From Clostridiaceae bacterium (GTDB taxonomy: Bacteria; Bacillota; Clostridia; Lachnospirales; Lachnospiraceae), in contig CAJTGI010000017.1 of the NCBI GenBank assembly GCA_910575435.1, positions 1 to 63,275 of the forward strand: a DNA stretch of 63,275 nt, given 5' to 3'. The notes beneath the pieces are model-generated. The model made no database searches. It had not been told where the DNA came from and saw nothing but the letters and a program-made list of their open reading frames with translations. Shown in pieces: positions 1 to 8,359 of this stretch (position 1 is its first letter; every line of letters begins with the position of its first letter). A program made the position numbers and the translations under genes.

Positions 1-643
1 CCTTAAGCCATACAAAGAAAGACCGCCAGCTTTCTTTATCTTCTTTCATTCCTTCTGCTGCACCGATGATCTCCCGAAATCCGTCGCTGTTTACGCCAAT
101 AGCCACAAGGATGGAGACATTCCGGATCTCACCGCCCCAGCTGCGTTTGAGATAGACACCGTCTACATAGACATAGGGATAGTCACCGGACAGTGGCCGG
201 CTGCGCCACTGCTCGATATGTTCATAAGCTTTCTTGTTGAGATTACTGATAGTGCCGGGAGATACTTTGGTCCCCCAAAGGGCTTCCGTGATATCTTCTA
301 CCCGGCGTACGGAAACACCTGCCAGATACATCTCGATCAGGGCTTCTTCCACAGAGGATTCCCTGCGGCGGTAGCGTTCGATGATGGCAGTCTCAAAAGG
401 GACACCTTTGAACTTGGGGACATTTAACTCCACATCCCCGGCAGTTGTCTGAAAATTCCTCTTATAATGCCAAGAACGGTAACCCTGACGTCCACTGGAA
501 CGTTCGTACTTCTGTGCATTGACCAGTTCATCTGCTTCTTTGTCGAGCAGGGCATTGAGGGTTTCTTCCACACTGGAGCGGACGAGGTCTTTCAGATCGT
601 GCTTTATTAAGTCCTCGTTTAGTTGTATAATGTTATCAGACAT
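1..643 (-). mobile_element. IS256-family transposase, N-terminal part, cut by window edge
   Basis: Mutator-type (IS256-family) DDE transposase reading leftwards off the window; 214 codons are visible. The ATG at 641-643 follows a strong ribosome site (AAAGGAGG on the minus strand, about 651-658). The N-terminal part has the acidic helical opening typical of the family, then a GRQGYRSWHYKRNF stretch, a VPKFKGVPFET segment and a helical REVED-like block. The first catalytic Asp should be the one in YVDGVYLK, followed by the conserved GVNSDGFREIIG strand. No frameshift or stop is seen in the visible part, so the copy may be active; the rest of the catalytic domain is outside the window. Confidence 0.93.
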
Positions 644-717
644 GGTTCTATACCTCCTTTAGTAGGTTTTGTTGTGGTGACTTAATTCTACCAAACGGCT
701 ATAGACCATGTCTATTT

Positions 718-798
718 TTATGAAATTAATTTGCGAAACTTATTATACGTCATCTTTTCTGAGATAATCTGTCGGATATGCTCCTTTGCTACTGGCAT
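718..798 (-). pseudogene. 26-codon remnant of a second transposase start
   Basis: An ATG at 796-798 with an AAAAGGAG ribosome site opens a 26-aa frame beginning MPVAKEHIRQIISEK. This resembles, from memory, the first residues of other mutator-type transposases, and it then runs into unrelated sequence and stops. It lies just upstream of the intact transposase start, so one insertion sequence probably landed in or next to another. It is a scar, not a gene. Confidence 0.5.
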
Positions 799-805
799 AA
801 AAACA

Positions 806-853
806 CTCCTTTTCGATAAGAATTTCCATATCCTAATTCTTACCAAAAAGGAG
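806..853 (-). repeat. Inverted repeat hiding the ribosome site of the transposase remnant
   Basis: Arms 806-824 and 835-853 pair over 19 bp with two mismatches around a 10-nt loop. On the minus strand the 3' arm contains the AAAAGGAG site of the reading frame starting at 798, so a transcript entering from outside would fold and mask it. Such masking is known for several insertion sequences; for this one it is inferred. Confidence 0.6.
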
Positions 854-966
854 CCATATATTTCAAAAACACGAACTTATTTACACTACCTGTAGAACTG
901 GACAGGGTTTGGATAAGGCATTTATGTCAATTTTAATAGCCGGAAAAATAGCATGTATATGTATCA

Positions 967-2910
967 CTATCTCCTAGAACATGTATAGGACCCACTGTTA
1001 TCATTAAAACGTAATTTTAATTTTCCTGAAGCCGTTAATGTAATCTTGTGATCCCAAAATGATTCATATAATTCGTTTGATTTATAACAAATGTCTTCTA
1101 CCTCATCACTAAATTTCTTTCCTTTTCTATAATGGTTCTCATTAAAATAATAAATTATATGTGCACCCTTATCCATACTAATATTGACCGTAATAACCCA
1201 ACCGTAATCATATGATATCCAATTACCACATATTTGTCTGTATTTTTTTAAAGCATCATTTTCTTTGCTATACTTTTTCGCAAATGGCAGTTTCATTTTT
1301 CTAAGAGACTTGTATCTTTGGGTTAGATTATCATTTGAAATAACTCTTAGAAGTTTATTATACTCATTGCTATCTTTATAATTCTTTAATTGAGCAAAAC
1401 AGTTTTCTGAAAAAGTATTTGCTCCATTAACATTCAAATTTTTTTTCCCCTTTGAATACAAAATTTTTTTTATTGAAAATATCTTTTCTTGCGATAAATA
1501 TTTTTCTATTTTGCTAAATCTATTACTGTTCCACGGCGATTTGTCAAGTGATAAAATATATGCATTTTTTAAATTGTTGCTTAATTCAGTTAAATGTTCC
1601 GCAGAAATATAATTAAAACAATTATCAATAGCTTCTATATAGTTTCCTTTTTCAATCAACTGCTTTGCACTTTCATAGTAAATATTTTCTAAAGAAGTGG
1701 AATACTTATCTGTAACTTTTGATAAATATAGTGCTTCTGCATTTTCAAAGTCCATATCTATTAATAATTTTTTTCCACATTCCATAAAAGCATTATTCAA
1801 TTCTTTATTTTCTAATATGTCTTGATTTTTTATATGAGAATAACATAAAATCATATTATCTTGATTATTATTTGCTTCATTAATACATGCCTCTTTCCAC
1901 AAATTATTTAACTCATTGTCTTTTGCTCTTTCAGTATCCTGAATTTTTATATAACATTGTTCCGCACTATCAATATCATTTTTGCCCAAAAACTTAATGC
2001 AATAATTATAATATCCATCTACTTCTTTAGATTTTCTTATTTGACTTGTTATTTTTTGATATGTTTTTTCGGCAGAACCAAAATCCTTATCATTTATATA
2101 TTCCTCGGCTTTACTACTATAGTATTGAGGAAAAATCACATAATTTGCCAACAAAAAAACAACTACTAAAACTACTGCACATACTGAAAATATTTTGACT
2201 AATTTTTTATTCTTAAGATGTACTTCCCTAAGTCTAGCTTCCTCTTCTTGTTGTTTTATTTGCTTTTTTCTTCGTACCTCTTCTTCATATTCCATGTGTC
2301 TTTGATCCAAATATGATCTGTCAGATAATTTTGTTAATTTATCAATACTTAAATCACAATTACGACACATTTTATTTTTCTTAGCATTTAAAGTACCACA
2401 AGGACATATCCAATATTCCTTGTTTTCTATTAAAATATTTTTGCACTTTACTCTCGGATTTAAAAGACTAACCTCACGAACATATTGTTCTATATGAGGA
2501 TAACTTGCATTTAAATTTTCAACTTGAGGAATACTATGCATCGGAAGGTTAGGTTCATTCATGTTTCCATTGGTATACACTATTTTTGTTATTTTAAATG
2601 CAAACTTTCTCGCATCTACATAAGGAATTTCCACTGGAACATTTGAACCAAAAGAAAAGTTTTGTTGAACATCCATATCCAGATAAATTCCTTGAACGGT
2701 TCCCAAGTTCTTTCCTACAATATCAAAACAGGTAATATCAACATATACAGCGGCAATCGGGGTACTCTGTATATTAATAAACTTTGCTTGAAAAATATTA
2801 ATTTCCTTTTTTTGATCAAATAATAATGCTGCTTTTTCAAGAAGTAATGGTGATTCTTCTTGGAAATACATTTCTTCTATGCTTAATATTCTACGATAGC
2901 GTTCTGCCAT
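967..2910 (-). CDS. Zinc-ribbon, single-pass membrane protein with TPR-like helical repeats
   Basis: 647-aa protein of unknown function. The first ~150 residues look like a beta-rich cytosolic domain. A zinc-ribbon knuckle follows with Cys169, Cys171, Cys182 and Cys185, then a charged coiled-coil-like stretch (about 205-235), one hydrophobic segment (about 238-260) and a long run of short paired helices resembling TPR units (about 264-480). A C-terminal domain ends after a YYFNE/YRKGKKF region. Start chosen at 2910 (MAERYRR), with a GAGGG site eight bases upstream, rather than the longer frame from 2973, which has no ribosome site. It lies downstream of a 35-aa membrane peptide, probably in one transcript. 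The gene is very AT-rich compared with the core genes later in the window, which suggests acquisition. The layout resembles regulatory zinc-ribbon membrane proteins of Clostridia, but no function should be assumed. Confidence 0.8.
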   Translation of the reverse strand: MAERYRRILSIEEMYFQEESPLLLEKAALLFDQKKEINIFQAKFINIQSTPIAAVYVDITCFDIVGKNLGTVQGIYLDMDVQQNFSFGSNVPVEIPYVDARKFAFKITKIVYTNGNMNEPNLPMHSIPQVENLNASYPHIEQYVREVSLLNPRVKCKNILIENKEYWICPCGTLNAKKNKMCRNCDLSIDKLTKLSDRSYLDQRHMEYEEEVRRKKQIKQQEEEARLREVHLKNKKLVKIFSVCAVVLVVVFLLANYVIFPQYYSSKAEEYINDKDFGSAEKTYQKITSQIRKSKEVDGYYNYCIKFLGKNDIDSAEQCYIKIQDTERAKDNELNNLWKEACINEANNNQDNMILCYSHIKNQDILENKELNNAFMECGKKLLIDMDFENAEALYLSKVTDKYSTSLENIYYESAKQLIEKGNYIEAIDNCFNYISAEHLTELSNNLKNAYILSLDKSPWNSNRFSKIEKYLSQEKIFSIKKILYSKGKKNLNVNGANTFSENCFAQLKNYKDSNEYNKLLRVISNDNLTQRYKSLRKMKLPFAKKYSKENDALKKYRQICGNWISYDYGWVITVNISMDKGAHIIYYFNENHYRKGKKFSDEVEDICYKSNELYESFWDHKITLTASGKLKLRFNDNSGSYTCSRR

Positions 2911-3009
2911 GTTGTTGTCCCTCGTTTCTTTATAATGGTGGTAATTCTGACTGTTGAAGTGAATTAGTATCAATTTTACATTCTTTTTTGGATAACATTT
3001 CTAAATATG

Positions 3010-3117
3010 CTAATGCTTCCCCTCTTTAACTTCGCCATATACGGCAGCGAGAATTATTGAACCAATAATCCCTAAGACCAAAACTGCAGTGGCGAATCCT
3101 TTATACTTTGAAATCAT
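3010..3117 (-). CDS. 35-aa single-pass membrane peptide
   Basis: Short frame with an excellent ribosome site (GGAGGAAGAGAAA then ATG). It encodes a basic N-terminus (MISKYK), about 20 hydrophobic residues rich in Val, Leu, Ile and Ala, and a polar tail ending KEGKH. It sits just below a TTGTTT/TATAAT promoter and about 100 bases before the zinc-ribbon membrane protein, so the two probably share a transcript. It could be a small partner of that protein, a leader, or a hydrophobic toxin-like peptide; the sequence does not decide. Confidence 0.6.
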   Translation of the reverse strand: MISKYKGFATAVLVLGIIGSIILAAVYGEVKEGKH

Positions 3118-3144
3118 TTTCTCTTCCTCCAACTCGTTTTTTTA

Positions 3145-3173
3145 ATTATATCACAATTCATTTTGTCAAACAA
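3145..3173 (-). promoter_or_regulatory. Sigma-A type promoter for the 35-aa peptide / zinc-ribbon unit
   Basis: On the minus strand TTGTTT (3168-3173) and TATAAT (3145-3150) are separated by exactly 17 bp, and the start codon of the 35-aa peptide lies 27 bp below. The -35 hexamer is the same as that of the GHKL ATPase gene upstream. Confidence 0.65.
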
Positions 3174-3183
3174 CATTTCTTTC

Positions 3184-4905
3184 TTAAAAACAATCATTGA
3201 CTGTTCGAGAAACAAAATCAATACCCAATTTTTCCTTTAAATATGTTTTCAACACAAATATCTCAATTTTAATTCCATTGCGTTCATCATCCAGAAAATA
3301 TCGAGTATAGTCATTAGCATTTTCGGGTGGTATAATTTTCAATTTTCTCTTTGCTCTTGAAATATCCTCCACTTCTTCATTATTTGACAGTAGGATATCC
3401 CAACAAATTATATTCATTAAATGTTTAAAAGAGTGGTTAAAATTCTTTTCAAGCAGATATTTAAATTCTACATAAAATAGATTGTCGCGGCTCAAAGGTA
3501 ATAATGGATTACGTTCCTTTACAATCACGTCTATACCTGAATGTGTGTCATAATCTACAATTGTAAAAGGAAAAAGTGTAGGTTCTTTTTGTGACAGCTG
3601 GAGATATAAGCTAAACACCCCTTGCTCTTTTTGTGGCTCAACCAAGTGGATATCGTGATAGGTTGCTATTTTTGCTTTGTTAATTAAAGCTATTCTTTTC
3701 TTGAAATCCTTTTCCTCTTTTTCTGTTGTATTGTAAGCTTCTGCCTCATCCTCTAAATAGGTGGCTTCAAACCATTCATCACTTTCCAATATTTTTTCAT
3801 AGATTTTAGTAACAACATTTTGAATATCTTTCATTACATCAGACGGAGTATTTTCAATTGAGCCTCTATTTGCAGTCAAACGTAATTCCTGACAATTTAT
3901 AAATGCATGAAATTTTGTATATTCGGAGCCTTTTTTTGTAATCCACTCATTTTTTCGCTGAATAGGCATATAGTCCTTGCATATCCACAAACCATATCTT
4001 TCCTGAATGCTATATGCTCCTTCTGGAGGTGTATGTCCAGGTCTTCTAATCATATTATTATAAGAGTGTTTTATCCTGCTACCCTCTAAATAAAATACAA
4101 CTTCACATTTGCTCTCGGGAGAATTTTCTAATTTTTCTTCAAATAGCCACCTTTTACAATAATATTTAGGTGCATTCGCCATATGTATTTCCAAAAGCTC
4201 ACTAATAGATGGCGTTTCCGCAGGAAAAAAATGCCCAAATTCTAAAGTTTCATTACCTTCAGCTTCTGTCCTATCGACACCTCTTAATGCTAAAGTAACA
4301 TTCTGATTTTCTTCGATACCGAATTCTTTTTCTATTGATCCCATTTTTGTAAACCAAAGGATATAATCTTTTAACTGTTCATGTGTAAACTTTTTGCGAT
4401 CATCATCATTGTAACCCAGTATAACAATTTTTGTCCATGTGGCATCTGGATTAGTAGAGTCCGATTCATCAATTTCTACATGGACTTCTGGAATTTGTCC
4501 ATCTAACAAATGGTATTTAGGTTCATTCATTGTGGCAATGTAATGTACGCCATCTTTCTTTGTATCAACTTTTATGCTATCGCAGTTGATATATACTTTT
4601 GTTCCATGACCTTTTTCGCCAATTTTAGTATCATCGCCCCGACTCAATGAATTACCCAAATCAAAAAAGGATTTTAAACCTTTCATATCCATGCCAGTTC
4701 CATTATCCTCTAATGTTATCTGAAATTTTTTCTTTCCGTATTTTTTAGGGATTGCTTCGAACAGCATTTTTATTTTTGTTGCTTTTGCATCAAAGGAATT
4801 GCTAATTGCTTCCCTTACCAAGTCAAGTGGATTTGAAAAATCGAATGCAATTTCTATAAATTCTTGGGTTGCATTAACCTCGGGTGTAATAATTTCTGGT
4901 TTCAT
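3184..4905 (-). CDS. GHKL-type ATPase (Hsp90/MutL/MORC-like ATP-binding protein)
   Basis: 573 aa. An N-terminal GHKL ATPase fold is clear: N-box REAISNS with Glu32 and Asn36, G1 box DNGTGM at 67-72, G2 box GEKGHGTK at about 97-103. The next ~250 residues look like the second alpha/beta domain of the MutL/MORC class, including an INCQELRLTANR segment. The C-terminal third (from about residue 410) has no motif I recognise; it contains a segment with acidic and basic residues (VDYDTHSGIDVIV, then YVEFKY) that could be a degenerate nuclease core, but that is speculation. Start at 4905 has a GAAGGAG site and a matching promoter. It stands alone, AT-rich, next to a conjugative-element scar. Bacterial MORC-like ATPases occur in restriction and defence islands, so an antiviral role is possible but unproven. 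Confidence 0.85.
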   Translation of the reverse strand: MKPEIITPEVNATQEFIEIAFDFSNPLDLVREAISNSFDAKATKIKMLFEAIPKKYGKKKFQITLEDNGTGMDMKGLKSFFDLGNSLSRGDDTKIGEKGHGTKVYINCDSIKVDTKKDGVHYIATMNEPKYHLLDGQIPEVHVEIDESDSTNPDATWTKIVILGYNDDDRKKFTHEQLKDYILWFTKMGSIEKEFGIEENQNVTLALRGVDRTEAEGNETLEFGHFFPAETPSISELLEIHMANAPKYYCKRWLFEEKLENSPESKCEVVFYLEGSRIKHSYNNMIRRPGHTPPEGAYSIQERYGLWICKDYMPIQRKNEWITKKGSEYTKFHAFINCQELRLTANRGSIENTPSDVMKDIQNVVTKIYEKILESDEWFEATYLEDEAEAYNTTEKEEKDFKKRIALINKAKIATYHDIHLVEPQKEQGVFSLYLQLSQKEPTLFPFTIVDYDTHSGIDVIVKERNPLLPLSRDNLFYVEFKYLLEKNFNHSFKHLMNIICWDILLSNNEEVEDISRAKRKLKIIPPENANDYTRYFLDDERNGIKIEIFVLKTYLKEKLGIDFVSRTVNDCF

Positions 4906-4950
4906 GGTATCTCCTTCTCATATCTTGTAGAAATATTTTTTCTGTTAAAA

Positions 4951-4979
4951 ATTATAACATACCGCTATATAATAAACAA
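4951..4979 (-). promoter_or_regulatory. Promoter of the GHKL ATPase gene
   Basis: TTGTTT (4974-4979) and TATAAT (4951-4956) on the minus strand, 17 bp apart, 45 bp above the start codon. An odd-centred palindrome AGAAAGT-a-ACTTTCT lies just upstream at 4994-5008 and could bind a regulator. Confidence 0.65.
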
Positions 4980-5109
4980 TTACAGAATGCCGAAGAAAGT
5001 AACTTTCTGTAATAAAAATAAATTTTATAGATGTGCTGATTTTACAATTTTTTATAATTTTGTTCTATAAATATCCTTTTGAAAGAGAACCATAGAGTTC
5101 TATAAAATC

Positions 5110-5277
5110 ATGCGGGAGTTGTCCGCCATCGGCAACCGCATCAACCAGTTTGCGGCGAAGGCGAACGCCCTAAACTTTGTGGAAACGCCGATGCTCTATG
5201 ACGAGGCCAAACAGTGGCGGGACTTCTGTCTGGACGTGGGTAAGTGCTACCTTGTTCCGAGGAAGATGTCTGGCTGA
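5110..5277 (+). pseudogene. MobC-like relaxosome protein, C-terminal fragment
   Basis: 55 codons starting MRELSAIGNRINQFAAKANA, the conserved C-terminal half of MobC-type mobilisation proteins that help the relaxase at oriT. The N-terminal half is missing; upstream DNA is AT-rich and unrelated. The stop TGA overlaps the relaxase ATG (TGATG), the usual coupling in these elements. It marks the left end of the conjugative scar. Confidence 0.7.
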
Positions 5278-6299
5278 TGGCGGTCTGTGAGATATGGGAT
5301 GTAAAGGGCAAGCTCGACCATCCCATTGGCTACGCCGAGAATCCAGAAAAGACCGCCAAACCGAAATACACGGATGCCGACCTACAGGCGATGGGCGATG
5401 TGATGAAGTATGCCACCAACGATGATAAGACTGAGCGGCAGTTTTTCGTCATGGGAGTAAACTGCGACCCTGCCTCCGCAAGGGATGAGATGATGATGGC
5501 GAAAGCACAATGAAACGATGAGAGCGAGATTGTCTGCCACCACGGCTTCCAGAGTTTTAAGGCAGGCGAGGTCACGCCAGAGATTGCCCATGAGGTCGGC
5601 GTGAAGCTGGCGGAGAAGATGTGGGGCGGCAGGTTTCGAGTGATTGTGGCGAAGCATCTGATTACGGAATGCCTGCACAACCATTTTGTCGTCAATTCAG
5701 TTTCCTACGTTGACGGCAGGCATTACCACGACAACAAGAAGAACACGCGGCTGCTCCGCCAGCGTTCGGATAAATTGTGCCGTGAGTATTCCTTATCGGT
5801 CATCGAACACCCAAACGGCAGGAAGAAGCCCTATGTCCTCTGCCAATCCGAGAAGAACGGTCTGCTTACGAGGGACAGCGTGGCACGGTAGGCGATGGAC
5901 GAAGCGATTTCAAAATCATTTACGCTGAAAGACTTTGACCGTCAGTTGTCGGAAATGGGATACCGTATCAATTTCGGCCCTAACCGAAAATACTGGACGA
6001 TTATCGGGAAAGGATGGCAAAGACCAAAGTGGCTCTATAAGCTCGGCGAGGACTACACCAACGAGAGGATAACGGAACGCATAAGGGAAAATTCCTATGC
6101 GGTTAAGTTCTCCCGATTTGTCGAGCCGGCAAAACCCGTCAAGGTCATAAGGGTAAAAGGCACATTAAAGGATGCCAAGAAAATCGGAATTTTGCGTGGG
6201 CTGTATCTCCACTACTGCTACAAGCTCCGCATCCTGCCAAAGAAGAAACAACTGAATTATGCAATCGCAAAATTGTTGAAAAAATTACTTGACATATGA
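5277..6299 (+). pseudogene. Relaxase (mobilisation nuclease), broken by two stops and truncated
   Basis: One frame of 341 codons from ATG 5277 resembles MOBP-type relaxases of Tn1549-like elements: the MAVCEIWDVKGKLDHPIGYA opening, a GHFVMGVNC-like strand (here FFVMGVNCD) and the metal-binding HNHF motif (LHNHFVVNSV). It is interrupted in frame by TGA at 5511-5513 and TAG at 5889-5891 (Gln to stop). The end is abnormal: after RILPKKKQLN it runs into an Ala/Lys/Leu-rich tail and stops about 100 or more residues short of a normal relaxase. The fragments cannot give a working nuclease. It normally cuts oriT and pilots the strand into the recipient. Confidence 0.85.
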
Positions 6300-6317
6300 T
6301 TGTCAGATGATTATAAT
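6289..6317 (+). promoter_or_regulatory. Perfect consensus promoter inside the conjugative scar
   Basis: TTGACA at 6289-6294, a 17-bp spacer and TATAAT at 6312-6317. It begins within the last codons of the broken relaxase and is placed 56 bp above the start of the nucleotidyltransferase-like gene, which it should drive strongly. Confidence 0.85.
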
Positions 6318-6373
6318 ATAACAATTTAGATTTTAAAATCTAAATGGCAGGCTTGGGGATGAAAGGAGATTTT

Positions 6374-7030
6374 ATGTTTGATTATGTAAAAGATAAGGAA
6401 TTTCTAAGCCGTGTCCGAAATTTATGTGGTGAGATAATGCAGGATTTATGCCACTATTTGAAAGAGGACTATGATATTGGTGCAGTATTCTATCTTGTAG
6501 GGAGTGGTGCAAAGAACCTCATTGTACAAAATGCTTCGTTGCCGATTGATTTGGATTACGATCTTGAAATTGTAAGATGTGAAGATTTTGAGGATTGTGG
6601 ATTTATAAAGGAATGTGCAAGGAAAGCCTTTAATAAGGCGTTAGATGAACATGGTTGGGGAGATTCCGATGATTCAACATCTTCTCTGACTACGGAGAAA
6701 AGGCATTTTGTTAAAGGTAATCCTACCGAGTTTTCGATGGATGTCTGTATTGTCTGTAGAGATAAAAGGAAGCATTTTCACAGATTTATACACAAAAAGA
6801 CAGGATTCACTTATCGGGATGAATACTATTGGAATGAAGCCCCTCATTCTGCGGAAATACAGAAAAAGACTAAGTATATCAAGAAAAGGGGAAAATGGCA
6901 GTTTGTCAGGATGCAGTATCTAGATATTAAAAACAGATACCTGCGGCAGAACGACCACGACCATCCCTCTTTCATATGCTATATCGAAGCCGTAAACAAT
7001 GTTTATAACGCAAGAATGAGTTGGAGGTAA
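6374..7030 (+). CDS. Nucleotidyltransferase-fold protein, intact cargo of the scar
   Basis: 218 aa. The region LVGSGAKN (42-48) followed by PIDLDYDLEI, with Asp59, Asp61 and Asp63, fits the polymerase-beta nucleotidyltransferase signature: a Gly-Ser turn, then a D-x-D metal pair. A third carboxylate may be in EFSMDVCIV further on. The rest is basic and aromatic with no other domain I recognise. Start taken at 6374, behind AAAGGAG, instead of the upstream ATG at 6344. It is the only undamaged gene among the conjugation fragments and has a consensus promoter of its own. Possible roles are an antitoxin-like or CBASS-related nucleotidyltransferase or an RNA-modifying enzyme; the family is not certain. 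Confidence 0.7.
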   Translation: MFDYVKDKEFLSRVRNLCGEIMQDLCHYLKEDYDIGAVFYLVGSGAKNLIVQNASLPIDLDYDLEIVRCEDFEDCGFIKECARKAFNKALDEHGWGDSDDSTSSLTTEKRHFVKGNPTEFSMDVCIVCRDKRKHFHRFIHKKTGFTYRDEYYWNEAPHSAEIQKKTKYIKKRGKWQFVRMQYLDIKNRYLRQNDHDHPSFICYIEAVNNVYNARMSWR

Positions 7031-7105
7031 ACTGAATTAATTTGAAGAATCGTCATTTTCCCAAAGATGGCGATTTTTTTGTGCCAAAAGGGAGGTGTTT
7101 ATGAA

Positions 7106-7555
7106 TTGGAAGTAAAGATAAATAAGGAAATCCGTAACTACACGGAATCCATGTTCTTCGGGCTGTCGATGCGGCAATTCCTGTTTTCCGTGCTTGCCTG
7201 CGGCGTGGCGGTGGGCTTGTTCTTCCTGCTCCGTGGCAGGTTCGGGACGGAAACATTGAGCTGGATGTGCGTTCTGGGTGCTTTGCCCTTTGCGATGATG
7301 GGATTTATAAGATACAACGACATGACCGCAGAGCAGTTTGTGTGAGCGTGGATAAAATCAGAGTTCATTCTGCCGAAGAAGTTCCTGTTTATGCCAGAGA
7401 ATCTATATTACGAAGTGGTGAAGAACGCCATTGAAGCCCATGAAAAGGGAACCACCGCCGTGCAGAAAAAGCGGAAGAAGCGGAAATGCAGGGCGAAAAG
7501 ATGTAAGGAAGCAGGGAAACGGAGAAAACAGGTGGAAAAGGCAGGAAAAAAATGA
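7106..7555 (+). pseudogene. PrgI-like conjugation membrane protein, one premature stop
   Basis: The frame EVKINKEIRNYTESMFFGL, two membrane segments (VLACGVAVGLFFLL and WMCVLGALPFAMMG) and NDMTAEQF match PrgI-family proteins of Tn1549/Tn916-type secretion systems. A TGA at 7343-7345 replaces a Trp codon (VWAWIKSEF expected), after which the same frame continues normally to 7555. The start is TTG at 7106 after GGGAGG; the intervening ATG at 7101 is out of frame and stops at once. Confidence 0.75.
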
Positions 7556-7584
7556 AAAAGCAAGAAAGCGTAAGGAGGTAGACC

Positions 7585-7829
7585 ATGATTAAGACGTTCA
7601 GGAATCTGTTCAAGCAGGATAAGGAGAATTTTGCTGTGCAAACCCTGTCATCTTAAAATCAGAGTATATTTTGTCTTTATACGAGCAGCTTATCGGCGAT
7701 GCGAGCCTTGGGGCAAAGCAGAAGTGCATCATTGACCGCTGTACGGCGAGTGTGTACCGATACAAAAGTCTGAGGCTTGGGTGTTTTCCTTCCAGTTCGA
7801 TTGATTGGAGATGCCGTTCTAAAATTTAA
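7585..7829 (+). pseudogene. VirB4-type conjugation ATPase, two fused scraps
   Basis: A strong AAGGAGG site precedes ATG 7585 and MIKTFRNLFKQDKENFAV, the normal opening of VirB4/TrsE-like ATPases in these elements. The frame stops at 7654-7656. Overlapping in another frame from about 7641, LKSEYILSLYEQLIGDASLG and KCIIDRCTASVYR match a stretch from the middle of VirB4. A deletion of roughly 1 kb with frame loss joined the two. The ATPase domains are absent. Confidence 0.7.
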
Positions 7830-8359
7830 TATATTCCAGTTTACGAGATAGAAGTTTTTATTAAACGAGATAGAATCTCTATAAACAGGAACTACAAATG
7901 CTATATATGAGAATCTGCGATATAAATCAGAAGATGGATTATCTGTAAGAGTTTGAATCATGGTATGACAATATTATCTCAGAGTTTCGTGGATGATATA
8001 TGACATGGAATTTTGGTAAGAGAAATGGTGGGGAATTTGAAATTCTAGAATACGCTCCGCTGACGGTTTAACCGCCGGTAGGAAGGATTCAGGCTCTCAA
8101 TCGCATTTGTGGTGTAAAATGCCTTCCTGACCTCCGCTGAAAATGACTTCCTTTACCTTTTTGCTCGTGCTTTTGGGATGCCATTCGTTGAAAAGGCTGG
8201 CAAAGGCGGCAAATTCGTTGCTCTCAAGGCTTCCCGTGTCCGTTGTAACTGGTGATCTATCCCTATCTGCCTGTTATTTATGTCGATATCGTCAAGCGTC
8301 AGTCCGCAGAACTCTGCTTTTGTCATCTATGTCATTCAATCTGGTTTATTACAATAACT
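7830..8359. other. 530-bp stretch without intact genes, with an IS remnant
   Basis: Between the VirB4 scrap and the symporter stop codon I see no intact reading frame with a ribosome site. It contains AT-rich sequence of unknown origin (7830-8045), a mutator-transposase fragment on the minus strand, and 8145-8359, where no convincing feature is visible. Confidence 0.6.
8050..8144 (-). pseudogene. IS256-family transposase fragment (C-terminal motif)
   Basis: Minus-strand codons read SFSAEVRKAFYTTNAIESLN and continue PSYRRLNRQRSV, the strongly conserved segment holding the C-terminal catalytic Glu of mutator transposases. The frame is closed by a stop just upstream, so this is only a fragment. 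It sits at the right border of the conjugative scar. Confidence 0.75.

Noticed and set aside
5141-5695. Minus-strand frames within the relaxase pseudogene
   Set aside because: They are antisense shadows of the GC-richer relaxase and mobC fragments without ribosome sites.
8230-8345. Plus-strand text resembling the IYPYxxVxYVD motif of mutator transposases
   Set aside because: Only about ten residues match, with no flanking similarity; too short to call.
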